A DNA stretch of 64,000 nucleotides from Moniliophthora roreri (taxonomy: Eukaryota; Basidiomycota; Agaricomycetes; Agaricales; Marasmiaceae). The stretch covers positions 434,001-498,000 of the forward strand of contig LATX02000192.1 in NCBI GenBank assembly GCA_001466705.2, written 5' to 3'. The translations under genes and the position numbers were made by a program. Shown here one piece after another: positions 13,701-25,453 of this stretch. Within the stretch, counting starts at the first letter, position 1; each line of letters begins with the position of its first letter. Below the pieces are notes generated by a model. It was not told where the DNA came from and made no database searches. It saw nothing but the letters and a program-made list of their open reading frames with translations.

Positions 13701-15695
13701 TCTACCTCCGGGTGTGGGCAACAGTTGTAGAATCGAGGAGGGATAACCACGTGTGCGATGGCATAGGGACTGTCATTCCTTCGAGCCTGAGTTTGAACCA
13801 CAAACGACAAGATAAATTCAAAAGAGGTGGGGGAAAAGACACTTAGTTATTCGTTTCAAGTAACAAGGGACCGACAAAAAGTCTAAAACCCAAGATCTTT
13901 CTCATACGGCCAACGACTCCGTAGTTGAGTAGTGGCCATGGAGGCGTTAGGTACTTCGACTCCGAATTTGAGAGCACGCGCGATTTCGACATCGCGATAC
14001 CCTTGCCAATGTCAACTCGAAGATCCCCCAAGATTCGGTACTTGTGCCTTTTTTTTTTTTTCTTTCTTCGGTTCATTTGCTCAATGCTAGTTATTCGAAC
14101 GGCTCATTCACCCTACGCGATTTCGACATTGCGATATGCCTTTTGGTCAGGTCGAAAAAAAAGACGCAAAGATACTCGTTACGGCCAACGACTCCGACAA
14201 TAGTACTTGCTTGCTCAGTCCTTCCCAAAACGGAAATCAGTGGGATTCTTCCAAGGGACCACGAGAACACGAGCGCGAACACGAGAACCAACGAATTCGA
14301 ATATCACGCAGATAATCAATCCAGACTTGGCTTGATTTTTTACAAGATCGAACGCTCGTGGAGGTTGAGTGGTACATACTTCTCCACGAGCGGTCAAGCA
14401 TATGAAAGCCGAGTGTGACCGTAAAATCCTAAAAAAACATACACGCCCTCGGAGAAGAAGCGCAAATGTTTTATCTTTTCTTGTGTAGAGTGGATAACAG
14501 CTACTTCCGAAGACCTCGAAACGAAGAAGCCCTTGTTGTTCTTGTTCTCGATTTGGGTTTGGGGGGGGGATTTCGGTTCGTTTCCCTTCCCAGGCATGGT
14601 TGATTTGATCTTATCGCGACGCCGTCGGGGTGAGGGGCTTGGGGTATGGTACGTATATGCGTTTCCTTCCCTGTATGTCTTCGAGACTTGGGGGGTATGT
14701 GTGTCCCTTGCAACACAATGAATTGTTTCCATGATGTGGTACGCGTCAAGGGTAAGGTGGAATGACTAATCGGAAATCGGAATGGCAACCTAGCCAATCG
14801 CATCTTCCAAGCCTCCCATTCCCAAAAAAGGAAAGGGAAGCACGGACGGATAGACGGCTACATTTACCGTACCGTACCGTATCAGAATTTTTTTTGAATG
14901 GAATCACCACAGCACTGACTGTGTTCTTAGAAGTTGGATGATTGTGTGCTGTTGAGTGGAAAAACGTTGGCACTGGAATGACGCAAAAACGGTGGGTAGC
15001 GTAGTGCGGCAGAAAGAGTATGCGGGATGATACCGGCACAGTTAGGAAGGAAGGAAGAGACAAAGCATACTACATCTATCATGACGAATGGAATTGAACG
15101 CTGACGCTGACGATGCCAAAAATACTACTTGCACTTCTCGCAAACTCGCACACTTACGTTTCCCACCCTATGCCGTTTTGTGGGTATTCCGAGTTTGAGC
15201 GCTCGAATTCTTTTACTCTTTGATGCGTCTTAGTCCGATAAAGTTGGGGGGGAATTAGGGAGGATGGAAGTAAGATCTGCCTTGAATCGCGAGCAGGCTC
15301 CTGAGGAAGGAGGAAGGAGGCCGAGACTGAAATTTGTTTCTGGGCAAAGGGCATCTAATCTCATGGTATGGAACGTGTAGACAACAACAGAAGAGAGAGA
15401 GAGAGAGACATGAAGAGATTATCAACGTGTTGATACCTGGTGATAAAACCAACGTGCAAGAGGGCCTCGAGAATTGCGCCTTGAGGCGGGGGCGTGCTAT
15501 CCAAGATGACCAAAAAGAGTGGTGGTGGAACAGAGGAGCTATACGCGGGTAAATTCGGCTCAGTTTGTTTCTACAAACCAAACTGAACCAGACCAGTTCA
15601 GCTTGTACATCCGCGTATCCCGGCTTGAATCTGAGATGTTTCTTTTCTTGAATCGCGATATCGTAATCGTACCGACCCCATTTCGCCGTCTTGCA
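10800..15695. other. homopolymer-rich non-coding stretch
   Basis: No supported gene. The sequence is marked by many long A or T runs, for example 15 A at 12033-12047, 17 T at 13480-13496 and 20 A at 13518-13537, and by G runs near 12860 and 14560. Short degenerate repeats occur: a GATCTATC(A/G)CCG block near 13051, 13281 and 13446, and copies of CGGCCAACGACTCCG near 13907 and 14183 with CGCGATTTCGACAT-like copies near 13979 and 14118. The right end is the promoter of the gene at 15756. Confidence 0.5.
13480..13537. repeat. T17 and A20 runs facing each other
   Basis: A run of 17 T (13480-13496) is followed after 21 bases by a run of 20 A (13518-13537). As an inverted pair the two runs could fold into an A-T stem with a 21-base loop. 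Runs this long are prone to slippage, so the exact lengths may partly be assembly error. Confidence 0.8.
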
Positions 15696-15703
15696 TATAA
15701 AAG
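15696..15703 (+). promoter_or_regulatory. TATA box of the gene at 15756
   Basis: TATAAAAG lies 53 bp before the ATG at 15756, with a C- and A-rich leader between them. The match to the canonical TATA box is perfect and the spacing fits a short 5' leader. This position also argues for the ATG at 15756 and against coding use of the upstream open frame, which stays open from about 15519. Confidence 0.6.
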
Positions 15704-15755
15704 CAACCCAGATGTTGTCAGTCTGTTCCCCCGCCAAGTCATCCCATCCCAAACG

Positions 15756-16553
15756 ATGCATCCCCACTACTACTACTACCACACTCAACAACAAGAGGAT
15801 ATCTCTAGGATCCTCGATCCCTCTTACGCTTCCACCTCAGCTTACTCCCCCTACTCATCCTCCAAACATGCGCAGTACCATGATCCCGATTATCGCTACT
15901 TCCCCTCCACACCCACTCATATCAAACCAAAAAACAAATCTTCGAGAAAGCGCAATTCCCTCGAGGGGAGGCCAAGTTGGGAATTAGGTCAGGGGCAGAG
16001 TCCAGAGGACACGGAAGAATGGGGCGTTTACTACAACGAAGGGGCTACACAAGACACCACTTCTTCTTACCCTTACCCATCCGCATCATCATCATCATCA
16101 ACAACAACTCCCTCTTCTTCTTCTCCACGCAGAAGAAGACGCGAAAACACCACCACAACCACCACAACCACATACACTTCCGCTTCATCCTCATTGTCAC
16201 CATCCACATCCTCATCATACACTTCCTCCTCAAACTCGAGTGCAGGACCTTCAACTCCTCACTCGCTTACTGCTACATTGTCGGATAGTGATCTTCCTTC
16301 CCACCACCACCACAAGCTCACTAAACGACTCCTCCCACAACATTACTGCTCTTCTCCTTGTCATCCCGAACACGTTCACCCATTCTCGTCTGCAGACGAT
16401 CTTACAGAAGAGGAAGAGCTCTCTTCAGTACAAAGGGAAGACAAGGACAAGGTTCACGAGTCGTTGAAGAAGCAGTGGCACGCAATGTCTCTTAGCGTTC
16501 GGTTTGGTGTCTTTCGAGCACAGAGAAGGGTCAAGGAGGCTTTGAAGAGGTAG
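15756..16553 (+). CDS. low-complexity Ser/Thr-rich protein, function unknown
   Basis: A single open frame of 265 residues starts at an ATG just behind a TATA box. The N-terminus is aromatic and polar (MHPHYYYYHTQQQ), the middle has basic patches (KPKNKSSRKRN, PRRRRREN) and long Ser and Thr runs coded by TCA/TCC and ACC repeats, and there is a HHHHK stretch. The last 40 residues are different: acidic (DDLTEEEELSS) then a likely basic amphipathic helix (LKKQWHAMSLSVRFGVFRAQRRVKEALKR). I do not recognise the family. The composition suggests a largely disordered, possibly nuclear, regulatory protein; this is inference. The frame continues upstream of the ATG, but the TATA box makes the longer form unlikely. 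Confidence 0.7.
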   Translation: MHPHYYYYHTQQQEDISRILDPSYASTSAYSPYSSSKHAQYHDPDYRYFPSTPTHIKPKNKSSRKRNSLEGRPSWELGQGQSPEDTEEWGVYYNEGATQDTTSSYPYPSASSSSSTTTPSSSSPRRRRRENTTTTTTTTYTSASSSLSPSTSSSYTSSSNSSAGPSTPHSLTATLSDSDLPSHHHHKLTKRLLPQHYCSSPCHPEHVHPFSSADDLTEEEELSSVQREDKDKVHESLKKQWHAMSLSVRFGVFRAQRRVKEALKR

Positions 16554-19500
16554 AAGAAGAAAAAGAGACTTGCGCCAACTTGCATTACGACTCGATACAC
16601 CTGGGCTTCGTTGCCGTCAATCATCATCATGCAAATCATCATCATCATCATCGCAGCTTCCAACAGTTGCACAGCTGCAGATACCCCACCACACGCACGC
16701 TTATTGTTATGCCTTGCATTTGTATCCTTTTTTTTCCTTCGACATTTATCACGCACGATTTTCATATTCTTTTTCAAACTACTTATGAACTGATGATTAT
16801 TCGTGTACATGTATTTTTACAACTCTCCTTTTTGCATTACTACAAGTCTAGAGGACTTGTTAGCTAGCTACATAGGTAGACTAGAGTAACTCCAATTTTT
16901 TGATGACGAATGAAAGACGATGATGAACCAAAAAAAGCGTGATTCGAGACTTGTCCGAGGTCTTTGTATATTGTTCAACCAACTTGATATAGCACGAGCA
17001 AATGGCGCGCCTCCCCCCTTGTTACCCTAGACCGAGGACATTAGCTCTAGTAGTAGCACAAGTAAAACCCTTTCTTGTTAAAGACCGTTCGATCGTTTTT
17101 TTTTTTTTTTTTGCCTAGCAACGACGCGCGTGTACCCAAACTCTTTTTTGTTCAACCGAATTATGCTTGTGTTGGCCATACAGTTACAGTAACGCGTCTC
17201 AGTCATTTCCATATATCCTAATTTCCATGTAACTGACTCGAAAGGTGATTCCGGAATCTGACCTGGTTCGTTGTTCTGCCTTCTCGACTCGAGTCATTGA
17301 TGCGACTAGATATCGGATGGGTAAGGTGTGTGTGTGTAACTTTGCTTACTGAGGGGCTGAGAAAACGGCTTTCGGGAAAGAGTCAAGGCGTTACCGAGGG
17401 ACAGGTTTTTTAGAGTTAGAGCGTTTGCTTACAAGTTAATCCGAGTCACATCGTCAGCAGCCGTCGTGATTTCTTGATTTCTTTATTCTATATAGAGCGC
17501 GCGCGCTCGATTGGTCGTCGTCGATTGGTTGGAAAGCACGGCTGAGTCATAGTCATGGTGGTTTAGGAAGATATCGGATATCCCGTCCCAAGACGGAATA
17601 TAGATGACGCGACGAGCGGCATCTCAATGGTATCAATGTACGGATGTTCGCCGTTCGGAAAGCGTTTGCGTAGGGTACCGCAGTTTTTAGCTGGATATAT
17701 CATGATCATGAGAACCCACGATGGAGAGGGGAGTCCGTCCACCTGCCCACCCTTGGGCGCAGTTCGGGTTCGGGTTCGGCCAGTCCTGGTAGTGGAGGAG
17801 GGGCTTGTGACTCTTGGGCTATCTCTTGTGAGGGAGGGGGTGACGTCAATAGCTCAAGTCTCTATGTGACACGTAATTCTTTTTTTTTGCTCAACGACGA
17901 CGACGAACAACTCGTGGCTTCGGATGGAAGGTTCATGGTTTGGGGTTTGGGGTTCATAGGTGAGTTTTTTTTTTACAGCATATACACATCTCACAAGCTG
18001 TACTCTACAGCAAGAGGCGAACAGAGAAGAAGACCTACATAGCAATGTTTCCATATCGAACGCTACCTACCCGATAGACCGAGACCGAGACATATACCGT
18101 CTGGTCTGTCTGGAAATTCGATTCGATTTCCAGTCTTCCATGTTCGTACAGCTTCGGGCGCTTTCTCTTCTTTCTTTGTTTCAAAATTCCAGTCACCCTG
18201 TCCATGTCAACAAACAGTTCATGCTTTGTGCTTCAAGCGTCAAGACAAAGGATGTACCAAGTGTTCTTTTTTTCTACCCTTTAGCACAGCGGGGGATTTT
18301 ACATCAACTACATGTTACTCGTGGTACCACGTCCTTCTTAGACTCCACTACAAGGCGTGGCAGGATTGGCACTAGAAGCCGCAATAGACACACCTTGTCA
18401 TCATGCATCGTATCGGACAGCGACCACATTCTCAACTCGTACCTCGCGCTCCTACTCCTCCTTCCTTCGTTGACTTGACAGGCTCCACTATGGACGCGAT
18501 TTACACAACACGTTTTCAGACCAAGCTCCATGATGCTGTCCCCTTGCGAGGTTGATATATTCAACTCTGGGCTTTTTTTTTTTTTTTGACTCCCACTCCC
18601 ACCTCTTTCGCTCTGTTACCTTGGAGAAAAAACAAGGGTCAACATCCATCTCATATGTCTTTATCGGTGCCGCCGATGACGTTCTCAAGATTCAAAAAAA
18701 ATAAAAAAAACTCGAACTCTTGATGAGTTCTCCCGCTTCTCCAAATCTTTTTTTCGTACACCTGATTTCTTCCCATGTCGGTGGTGTGAAACTTTTTTTC
18801 AAGATGGAGATCAAACTCGACTCCCTCCCTCCCGCTTTCTTCTCCCTCTTGTTTCCATGTTGATGACGTCTTCAAGATGTAAAAAAAAAAAAAAGTAGTA
18901 TACTGTACGTACTCTTGGCTCTTGTTACAGTAATACTCGAGAGGTTTCTAGCAATCAATGTGACGTCGTCCTCTCCCTCGAATCTCGAGGTTTTATGCTG
19001 CCGATTATGAACTTGGTGACGTCTTCATCAACACGGACTTTTTTTTTTCTTTCTCTCTTTTCGATGTAGTTAGTACCATCGATTTGATTTCTTTTTTTTT
19101 TTTTGCTTTCCCACTTGTCCACCTACCTACGATATGACGCACTCTTTCGTTTTCTTTTGGTCGTGGTTTTTGGTTTTTTCGGTTTTTAGAGAAAAAGGTG
19201 CCTGATTGGCGTCTTATACCCCGGCGTCTGTTATTCTAGATTACTAAATCGTCATATCTTGTAGACACACACGGCGTTATACCCTCCGAAGTTGGTGAAA
19301 TTTCTTTCTTTATAGACGCGGGCGAACGGGAGGGATCCAACTGATTCTGAACCGCCCCCGGAAAACCCCCAAGAGAGCTAACACGGTTTCCGTCTTTCCG
19401 CGTAGAAAAATCACACACACGAGGTTTCCGTGGTCATCGTACACCTCGAGTCTTCCATGTTCGTTTTTCCGGATAGCCGTTCCTTGAAAGTTGGAATCGA

Positions 19501-22365
19501 TTCGATTTTTTTTTTTTCTTTTTTTTTTTTTCTTTCCTTCTTTTCTTTTTCGGTGACTCGGGCAACGTGGATCGGACCGGTAAGTGTAAGTATTGAATAC
19601 GACGAGGAATTTCAGGCCAAGGATTGTTACATGTGAAATTGAGAAAGAGGCTTGTAGGATTGTCAAAGCTACAAATGCTCATGGTGGTGACGGGTGGTCA
19701 ATCGCGAGGGGGAGGGAGGTGAGCTTGCTGGAAGAGTTGGGCAATCGCGCGTCTCAGGGTCTTTCTTTTTGCACAGCAACGCGTAACGGGGTATAATACA
19801 GCACGCGGCGGTTGAAATTGCATGACGGTTTTTTTTTTTTGGCGGTTCAGGATCCGTGATTTGTATCTAAAAACAAGTGATTGAGAGGTTTAAATATAGA
19901 ATTTAGAATTAGAAGAAGGATTGGTGAACACTGCTGTTCTGTACCAGTGTGGTTCGGGAATTACTAGGCTCCAATTGCTGATGGTCGATATTCAGGTGAT
20001 AGTAATAATATCACGATCTATAGGGCATGAGCCAAAGGTGGAAAAAGTAGTGCGATAGGGTCAGTTTTTCGAGGCGTGATATGACATGATCGATACGACT
20101 GATCCTAAATGGCAAAGGTTCGTCCTCGGAGGTTCGTAAGGGGCAGAGTCTAGAACCTCTAGACCTGGAACTGCAAGCTGCAAGGATGGAAGTTGCATCA
20201 CTGCAGTGTACAGCTGAGGAAAGAAGCTAAAGTATCCCGTTCATGAACAGTATGAATTCGAAATGAATTGAGATTATGAATCTTTCGCTAGGGATGCACG
20301 CACATTTGAGGGTCTCGTGCTTGTCTCCTGCTTTCGTTTGACTGCCAGGGTACTCTCCTAACGGATGTACCGCCTCTCCTGTTCGATCTTTTGCCCGGCG
20401 TTTGTTCACCTCCCCAAGTGAGTCTGGGTCTTTACAGCCCCGGAGGTTTGTATTATGCGTTCGCGTCACTAGTTTGGAAACTCGGGAGGAGAAAAGAGAC
20501 TCAAACGTTCAGGAAGGAAGATGGACAGTGTCATCCAATCAGAGTTCAGGCACGGCCAACTATTTTCACATCCGTGGCTGTGCTCGAGTCGCTTGACCAA
20601 TGGTTGCCTTTTTCTTTCAATGTTCAAGTCTACTGCTGGCTCGACTCTACCCTTGTTCAAGTACCTTGGCCCAAGGTTCTAATTAACGATTACCAGAAAT
20701 ACTCGACTCTCTCCCTTTGCACCAGATGCTCTACAAGTCTGGAACCCTCCCCCCTCCCCCCTTCGAAGCTCCACGAGACATACCATGCAATTCTCACAAC
20801 TTTTCACTTACTCAGCCCTCTCCCTTCAAGACATGTACTCGTCTTCGTCTTCTTCCTATAGCCTGCTCATCTCAGGCGTTTTACCTCGCACTAATGGCCC
20901 CTTAATCAGCCTCTCTGAGTCACCGGGCACATATGTATAACTCGTCTCTGGGGACCGTTTACCTCGGACATATTCCCCCAAAAGCAATTTTTCATCTCTA
21001 CGCCGATCACAAGGTTATACATGGAAGGCGGGAGAAGGACAAAGACTATACTATACTATGATCAGTTAGTGGTTAGTGGTTGGTTACTATCAAAGCTATA
21101 GGGGTAACCTGTCCAACTCGGAGTTGGACTCATGAGAAATGTTGTCACCGAGACGTCTCGAATGTCATTTGCCAAGGGGTATGGGGTATGTTTATCTCTT
21201 GATCATTCCTAGTGGCCTGGTGGGCTTATCTATATGAATATGAGAAAAAGTTTTGAGTGTTCTAAGTCCTATAACCGCTCGATTTTACGGCGGCTAAGCC
21301 GCCTCGGCGCTTTTTTTGTCAAGTTGGACGTGTCATCTCGACTCGGAAGAAGTTTTAGAATCAACGTCGAGTATCCCGCGGGCAGGGGGCCCGTGACTTG
21401 TTTTTCTTTCTACTTTGTACTCGACTTTTCGACTCCCTGTCTCTGTTTCGGCGACAAGAACCGGTTCGTCCGTGTTTTTGAGAGTTTGTAGGTCCAGGCC
21501 TCTCGTACGGCGTGAGGGGCATAGGGACAGCCTCCTGTACCACCGCCCGCGCGCCCCGTCGGAGACGCAAGAAAAGGGTGAATTCTAGTCTCTGCTCAGC
21601 CCGGATACAATCTTTCAACTAAATAACCTTATTTCCAGTATTCCATGTTCCAGAATCAAGTTCTCCTTTTCGAGTCTGGGGTTCTCCTCGGAGACTCGAG
21701 GGGTTACGCATTTTTACACATACAAAGGGCCCCCGCCTCTGAGTCTAGTCACCGACACGGCACTGCATCTGTCTGATTCTCGACTGGGGATATGGGAGAT
21801 TTCTCGTCAAAGGAACCAGTTCGCTTTCCTTTTTCTAGGATATAGGATCAACGGGACGCATACCCCGCCTGCCACTCACCTTCAGGTAGATGTCGTTGTT
21901 AAACTGAGATTGTTTCTCTGCTATTCTGTGTTGCCGGGTAATTAATTGTTTGGAAGAGGGGCCCCCACTCGTCTCTGTGGTCAGGAGGGGTGTGTGTGGG
22001 GTGGGTAAAATACCGAGGAACAAAAAAGTTGGACTGACTGGACAAGTGATGCGCCATCAAAGTGGCTGGACAATCATCTGTTGCCTGTCGCGATGTATCA
22101 GGTACAAGGTCAAGGTTCCGGATTCCAATTATGGCACAGACGTTGGGGTTACGGGGCAGTTGTGGAGAGAGCATCGAGTAGGGGAAGGGTTGATTACGAT
22201 GATGATGGTGACCATAATGAAAAAGGTACATAAAAGGGACTAGTAAATTTTTGGAAGGTAGTATAGTGGTTTGTACGAGGTTCGTAAGTATCTCCAGACG
22301 GGGAACGGAGCCGCGGAAAAATGTCCATGCGGATTGCATAAGGTAACAGAAATGGATGACCCCCA
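16554..22365. other. gene-poor, homopolymer-rich stretch
   Basis: No supported gene. Many T or A runs of 10 or more bases occur (near 17097, 18567, 18882, 19091, 19507 and 19830). TGACGTC motifs recur at 17841 (as the full TGACGTCA), 18864, 18961 and 19018. A 14-bp alternating GC palindrome lies at 17495-17508. The longest open frames (17960-18478, 20391-20861 and 21899-22366) begin at GTG or TTG and have no recognisable content. The right end is 3' flank of the F-box gene. Confidence 0.5.
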
Positions 22366-23740
22366 CTAAATGATCCTCGTTTCCAACATATTCACGTAGC
22401 TGCTTGAATGCGATTTGTATAATTTCGTAACAGACAACTTGTCCTGCTCATCACATCTGCACAGGAACTTTCTGAAAGCGTGTGTATCTATATCTATATC
22501 CTGCTTCGACACAACGATGATCTGTTTGCTCACGTCGTGGAATATTCCGGAAGACAGGATGATATCAAGTTCGCCCCACGCGTCGGCCGTTACAAGGTCA
22601 TCCATGATAAAAGTGACAGTCTTGAGATGCCTAGAGGAGACTGTTTCCAAGGTGTTCCTCAAATGAGTGAGAACAGCCGAAAAGAGATCGGCTTGCCAGG
22701 ACGTTGGCCAGGACATGGGATCTGCTCTCAGACCTCCGGCAGTGTGGAAAGTGAGTGTCTGTAAGCAGTATAGATGACCAAGTGCAAAAGGTACTAGAAA
22801 GAACATGGTCGGTTGAACATCAATGTCGAAGCGCGAAAAACGCACCGTGATGTCTATCACGCCAGTTATAGGGTAACATTGTCTCGCGTCCTAATCTAAA
22901 ACTTGCTGGGTCCGGAAAACTGAGATATAGAGATGTAAGCTCGTTGCTCAGCCCGAGGCACATTGGTACTCCTCCGTAGTAGCCCATTGGCATGTTATCA
23001 AAGTTTCCACAATTCAGTACAGATAACGAGCAAAGTGCTGTAGTTCCTTGCTGCTTCTGAAACCAATCCTGAAGCATAAACCGAGTGTTGAGGCTAAAAC
23101 TGGTGATTCCCAAATGAAGGGTGCGTAGAGATCCGGGCAAACAATAATTGACAATGTCTAGCGACGTACTAGACTGCTCCCACTGTGTCCGCAGTCTCTT
23201 GCAAGCCAACTCTAATGTCTGAAGCTCCGGAAAAGAGCATATGAAACGAAGGAGATCATTGAAAAACTCGCTTTCGAGCTCAAGGTGGAGATGGGTGGTC
23301 CGAGGAAACGCGTTTTGGAAGCTACTGGGTATCCTATGGAAGATTGGCTCGCGATAACGCGTTCCAATGACGAGAGTATCAGGAAGGACAAGTCCTCCCA
23401 GTTGCTCTAACAATCTCCGCATCGGCTCGACGCGATCATTGAGATACAATTCATAGGCGATAGGCTCGGATTCGAAATTGATAGTGATAGTGTCGATATC
23501 GTCGAAAGGAACAGTGACAGGTGCGATTGGGTTGCTAAAGGCCGCGCAAAATTGCGGGATTTTGGTCTCGCTTTTGGCAGTGGTGAAAGCTATATTACGA
23601 CTTCTGAAGAAGTGACGTCGACTTAGTTTCAGCCAGTCGCGGTTCACCGAGCTACACGGGTTGAGCAACGTGTTGCTGCTGTCTATATGCCCGAATATCT
23701 TTTCGATGAGTTCCTCCGGAAATTCAAGTTGGACAGGCAT
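22366..23740 (-). CDS. F-box protein, paralogue A
   Basis: Predicted SCF ubiquitin-ligase adaptor of 440 residues. Exon 1 is 23740-22846, a 52-bp intron lies at 22845-22794 (GTGCGT to CTAG), exon 2 is 22793-22366. The F-box is at residues 5-46 (FPEELIEKIFGHI, then NPCSSVNRDWLKLSRRHFF), the expected Skp1-binding segment. The rest is a leucine-rich-repeat-like region typical of mushroom F-box proteins, with FICSFPELQTLELACK and LRTLHLGITSF. The intron position and phase match the neighbouring paralogue exactly. A likely 5' leader intron lies at 23817-23762 (GTAAGC to TTCAG); no in-frame ATG was found in the exon before it, so the ATG at 23740 is the best start. The substrate is unknown. Confidence 0.85.
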
Positions 23741-23874
23741 GCCTTGGTGCTCTTTTAAGGCCTGAATAAATCATGCTCAGATAATAAGGGACTTTACATA
23801 GCAAAATTTATGCTTACCTTCAACCCGATGGGATGGAGCGGTTTCGACGTGACGGTGCCTGATTGGTCACACTT

Positions 23875-23902
23875 CACGTGGAATTGACGCGTGGAGACGC
23901 GT
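23875..23902 (-). promoter_or_regulatory. E-box plus two ACGCGT boxes before F-box paralogue A
   Basis: CACGTG (23875-23880) is followed after 4 bases by TGACGCGT and then by a second GACGCGT (ACGCGT at 23887-23892 and 23897-23902). An inverted CCAAT lies at about 23861-23866. The whole space between the two F-box genes is only 194 bp. The same CACGTG-then-TGACGCGT order lies before paralogue B at 25435-25453, which supports a retained control element. ACGCGT matches the MluI cell-cycle box of yeasts, and CACGTG is a bHLH site; use of either here is inference. Confidence 0.5.
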
Positions 23903-23934
23903 ATACAAATACAAAGGATAATGCTGTACAATAG

Positions 23935-25360
23935 TCATATAAGCCTCGTTTCCAACATATTCACGTCTCTGCTACCCTCTTTGCATAACCTCGTAACAGA
24001 TAGCGAGCCTTGCTTCTCGCATCTAGGCAAAAGTTTTCTGTAAGTGTTAATGGCTATTTCTTGCGTCGTTAAAACGGTTATCCATTTCCTCACTGCATCG
24101 AACTTCCTGAACGATAATACGACATCGAGTCCATCCCATGCATCAGACGCCACAACTCCGTCCACCACAAAAGTCACCAACTCGAGATTGATAGAAGAGA
24201 CTGTTTCTAGGGTATGCCCCACTCGATTGAGCACCCCAGAAATTGCATCACGTTCGGAGTCAGTCGCTCCTTGCCCTTCTTCTTTGCCGCCTGAAATATG
24301 AAAAGTGATGCACTGTAAGCCACGAAGATGTCCAATCATGTATCCTTCTAGAAAATTAAGGACGAATGTTAGCTCTGAAAAGCAACAGAAACAAAAGACG
24401 CACTTCTGTCATCGACCGGAACCATGCCATCCGCGATGTGGGGAAATATGAGATATAATGACCTGATTTTTTTACACAGCTGAAGGCAACGTGGTATCAT
24501 TCCGTTACTGCAAATGCTTAATCTGTCAGGATCCGTCAAGGATAACGAGTGAATTTCCTTCATCCGAGGCTGGTCTGAGAGCCAATAAAGGAAGAGGATG
24601 TGGGTATTGCGTAGGAAGTTGGTAATGCACAAGTGCAGCGTGTGTACGGATTCTGGGAGTCGATATGTGTAGGCCTGCACGCCATTTGTATCGAGCTCTT
24701 TGCAAACCACTTCCAAAGTCTGCAGCTCGGGAAAGGAGCAGATGAAGCGAAGTAACGGGTTCAGGTACTCGCGATCGAGTTCGAGATGAAGATGGTTGAT
24801 GCGGGGAAATGTATTTTTGAAGCCAAATAGCAGTTCATTGCTATCCAGCATTGGGAAGACGAAATGGAGGATCAGTGTATTGGGATTTGCCGGTCCGTCC
24901 AACTGCTCCAATAAACGACAAGCTAAACCAATGTGATCAAGAGAGTACCAAAAGTCTGCCCCTTGCGGCGGAGAGGGCCATCTAAATTTGAGAGTTAAAG
25001 TGCTGATGTCGTAGAAGGGTATGGTGATAGGTACGATTGGGTTCTTCATTGCAGCGATGAACCGCGGGATGGTGGAGATATTTCTGGTAGCAGTGAATGT
25101 TAAACGGCCTTTGAAGAATTGACGTCGACTGAGGGCCAGCCAATAACGGTTCACCAGGCTGCACGGATAGAGCAGCGTGTTACCGTTGCCGATGCACCCG
25201 CAGAAGTAGAAGATCATTCCGATGAGCTCTTCAGGAAGCTGATATATCCCAAAAGCCGCTCGGGACTTGAGATCGTCACACGCAGTAAGAACACTAGAAA
25301 TCGATGGAATTTATCCCCACTCACCTTCCACCCAGTTCTTCTAGCCATCATGCCAGACAT
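23935..25360 (-). CDS. F-box protein, paralogue B
   Basis: Tandem paralogue of the gene at 22366-23740. Proposed exons are 25360-25325, 25265-24404 and 24347-23935, with introns 25324-25266 (GTGAGT to CAAG, 59 bp) and 24403-24348 (GTGCGT to CTAG, 56 bp), giving 436 residues. The F-box is at residues 21-62 (LPEELIGMIFYFCG, then LYPCSLVNRYWLALSRRQFF). Shared blocks with paralogue A include FICSFPELQTLE, the LHLCIT/LHLGIT strand, LETVSS, VNMLETR and the second intron site. The internal ATG at 25217 would cut off the start of the F-box, so I prefer the upstream ATG at 25360, 25351 or 25348; which one is open. The first intron sits where paralogue A has its leader intron. Confidence 0.8.
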
Positions 25361-25434
25361 CCCTTCCAAGAAACCAAGGATTGAAAGTGGATGCTGTAGA
25401 AAACAAGATCGCGAAAACGTGTTTAGCTCAGTCT

Positions 25435-25453
25435 CACGTGAGGACTGACGCGT
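25435..25453 (-). promoter_or_regulatory. E-box plus ACGCGT before F-box paralogue B
   Basis: CACGTG (25435-25440) is followed after 5 bases by TGACGCGT (ACGCGT at 25448-25453), 75 bp before the proposed ATG at 25360. The order and near-identical spacing repeat what lies before paralogue A. Both hexamers are palindromic, so strand is given by the gene. Confidence 0.5.

Noticed and set aside
17960..18478. 172-codon plus-strand frame
   Set aside because: It begins at GTG, crosses T-rich sequence and has no domain. It is most likely chance.
20391..20861. 156-codon plus-strand frame
   Set aside because: It begins at TTG, has no domain and no promoter mark.
25217..25217. ATG at 25217 as start of F-box paralogue B
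   Set aside because: It would remove the LPEEL start of the F-box that paralogue A keeps; an upstream exon with a good intron restores it.
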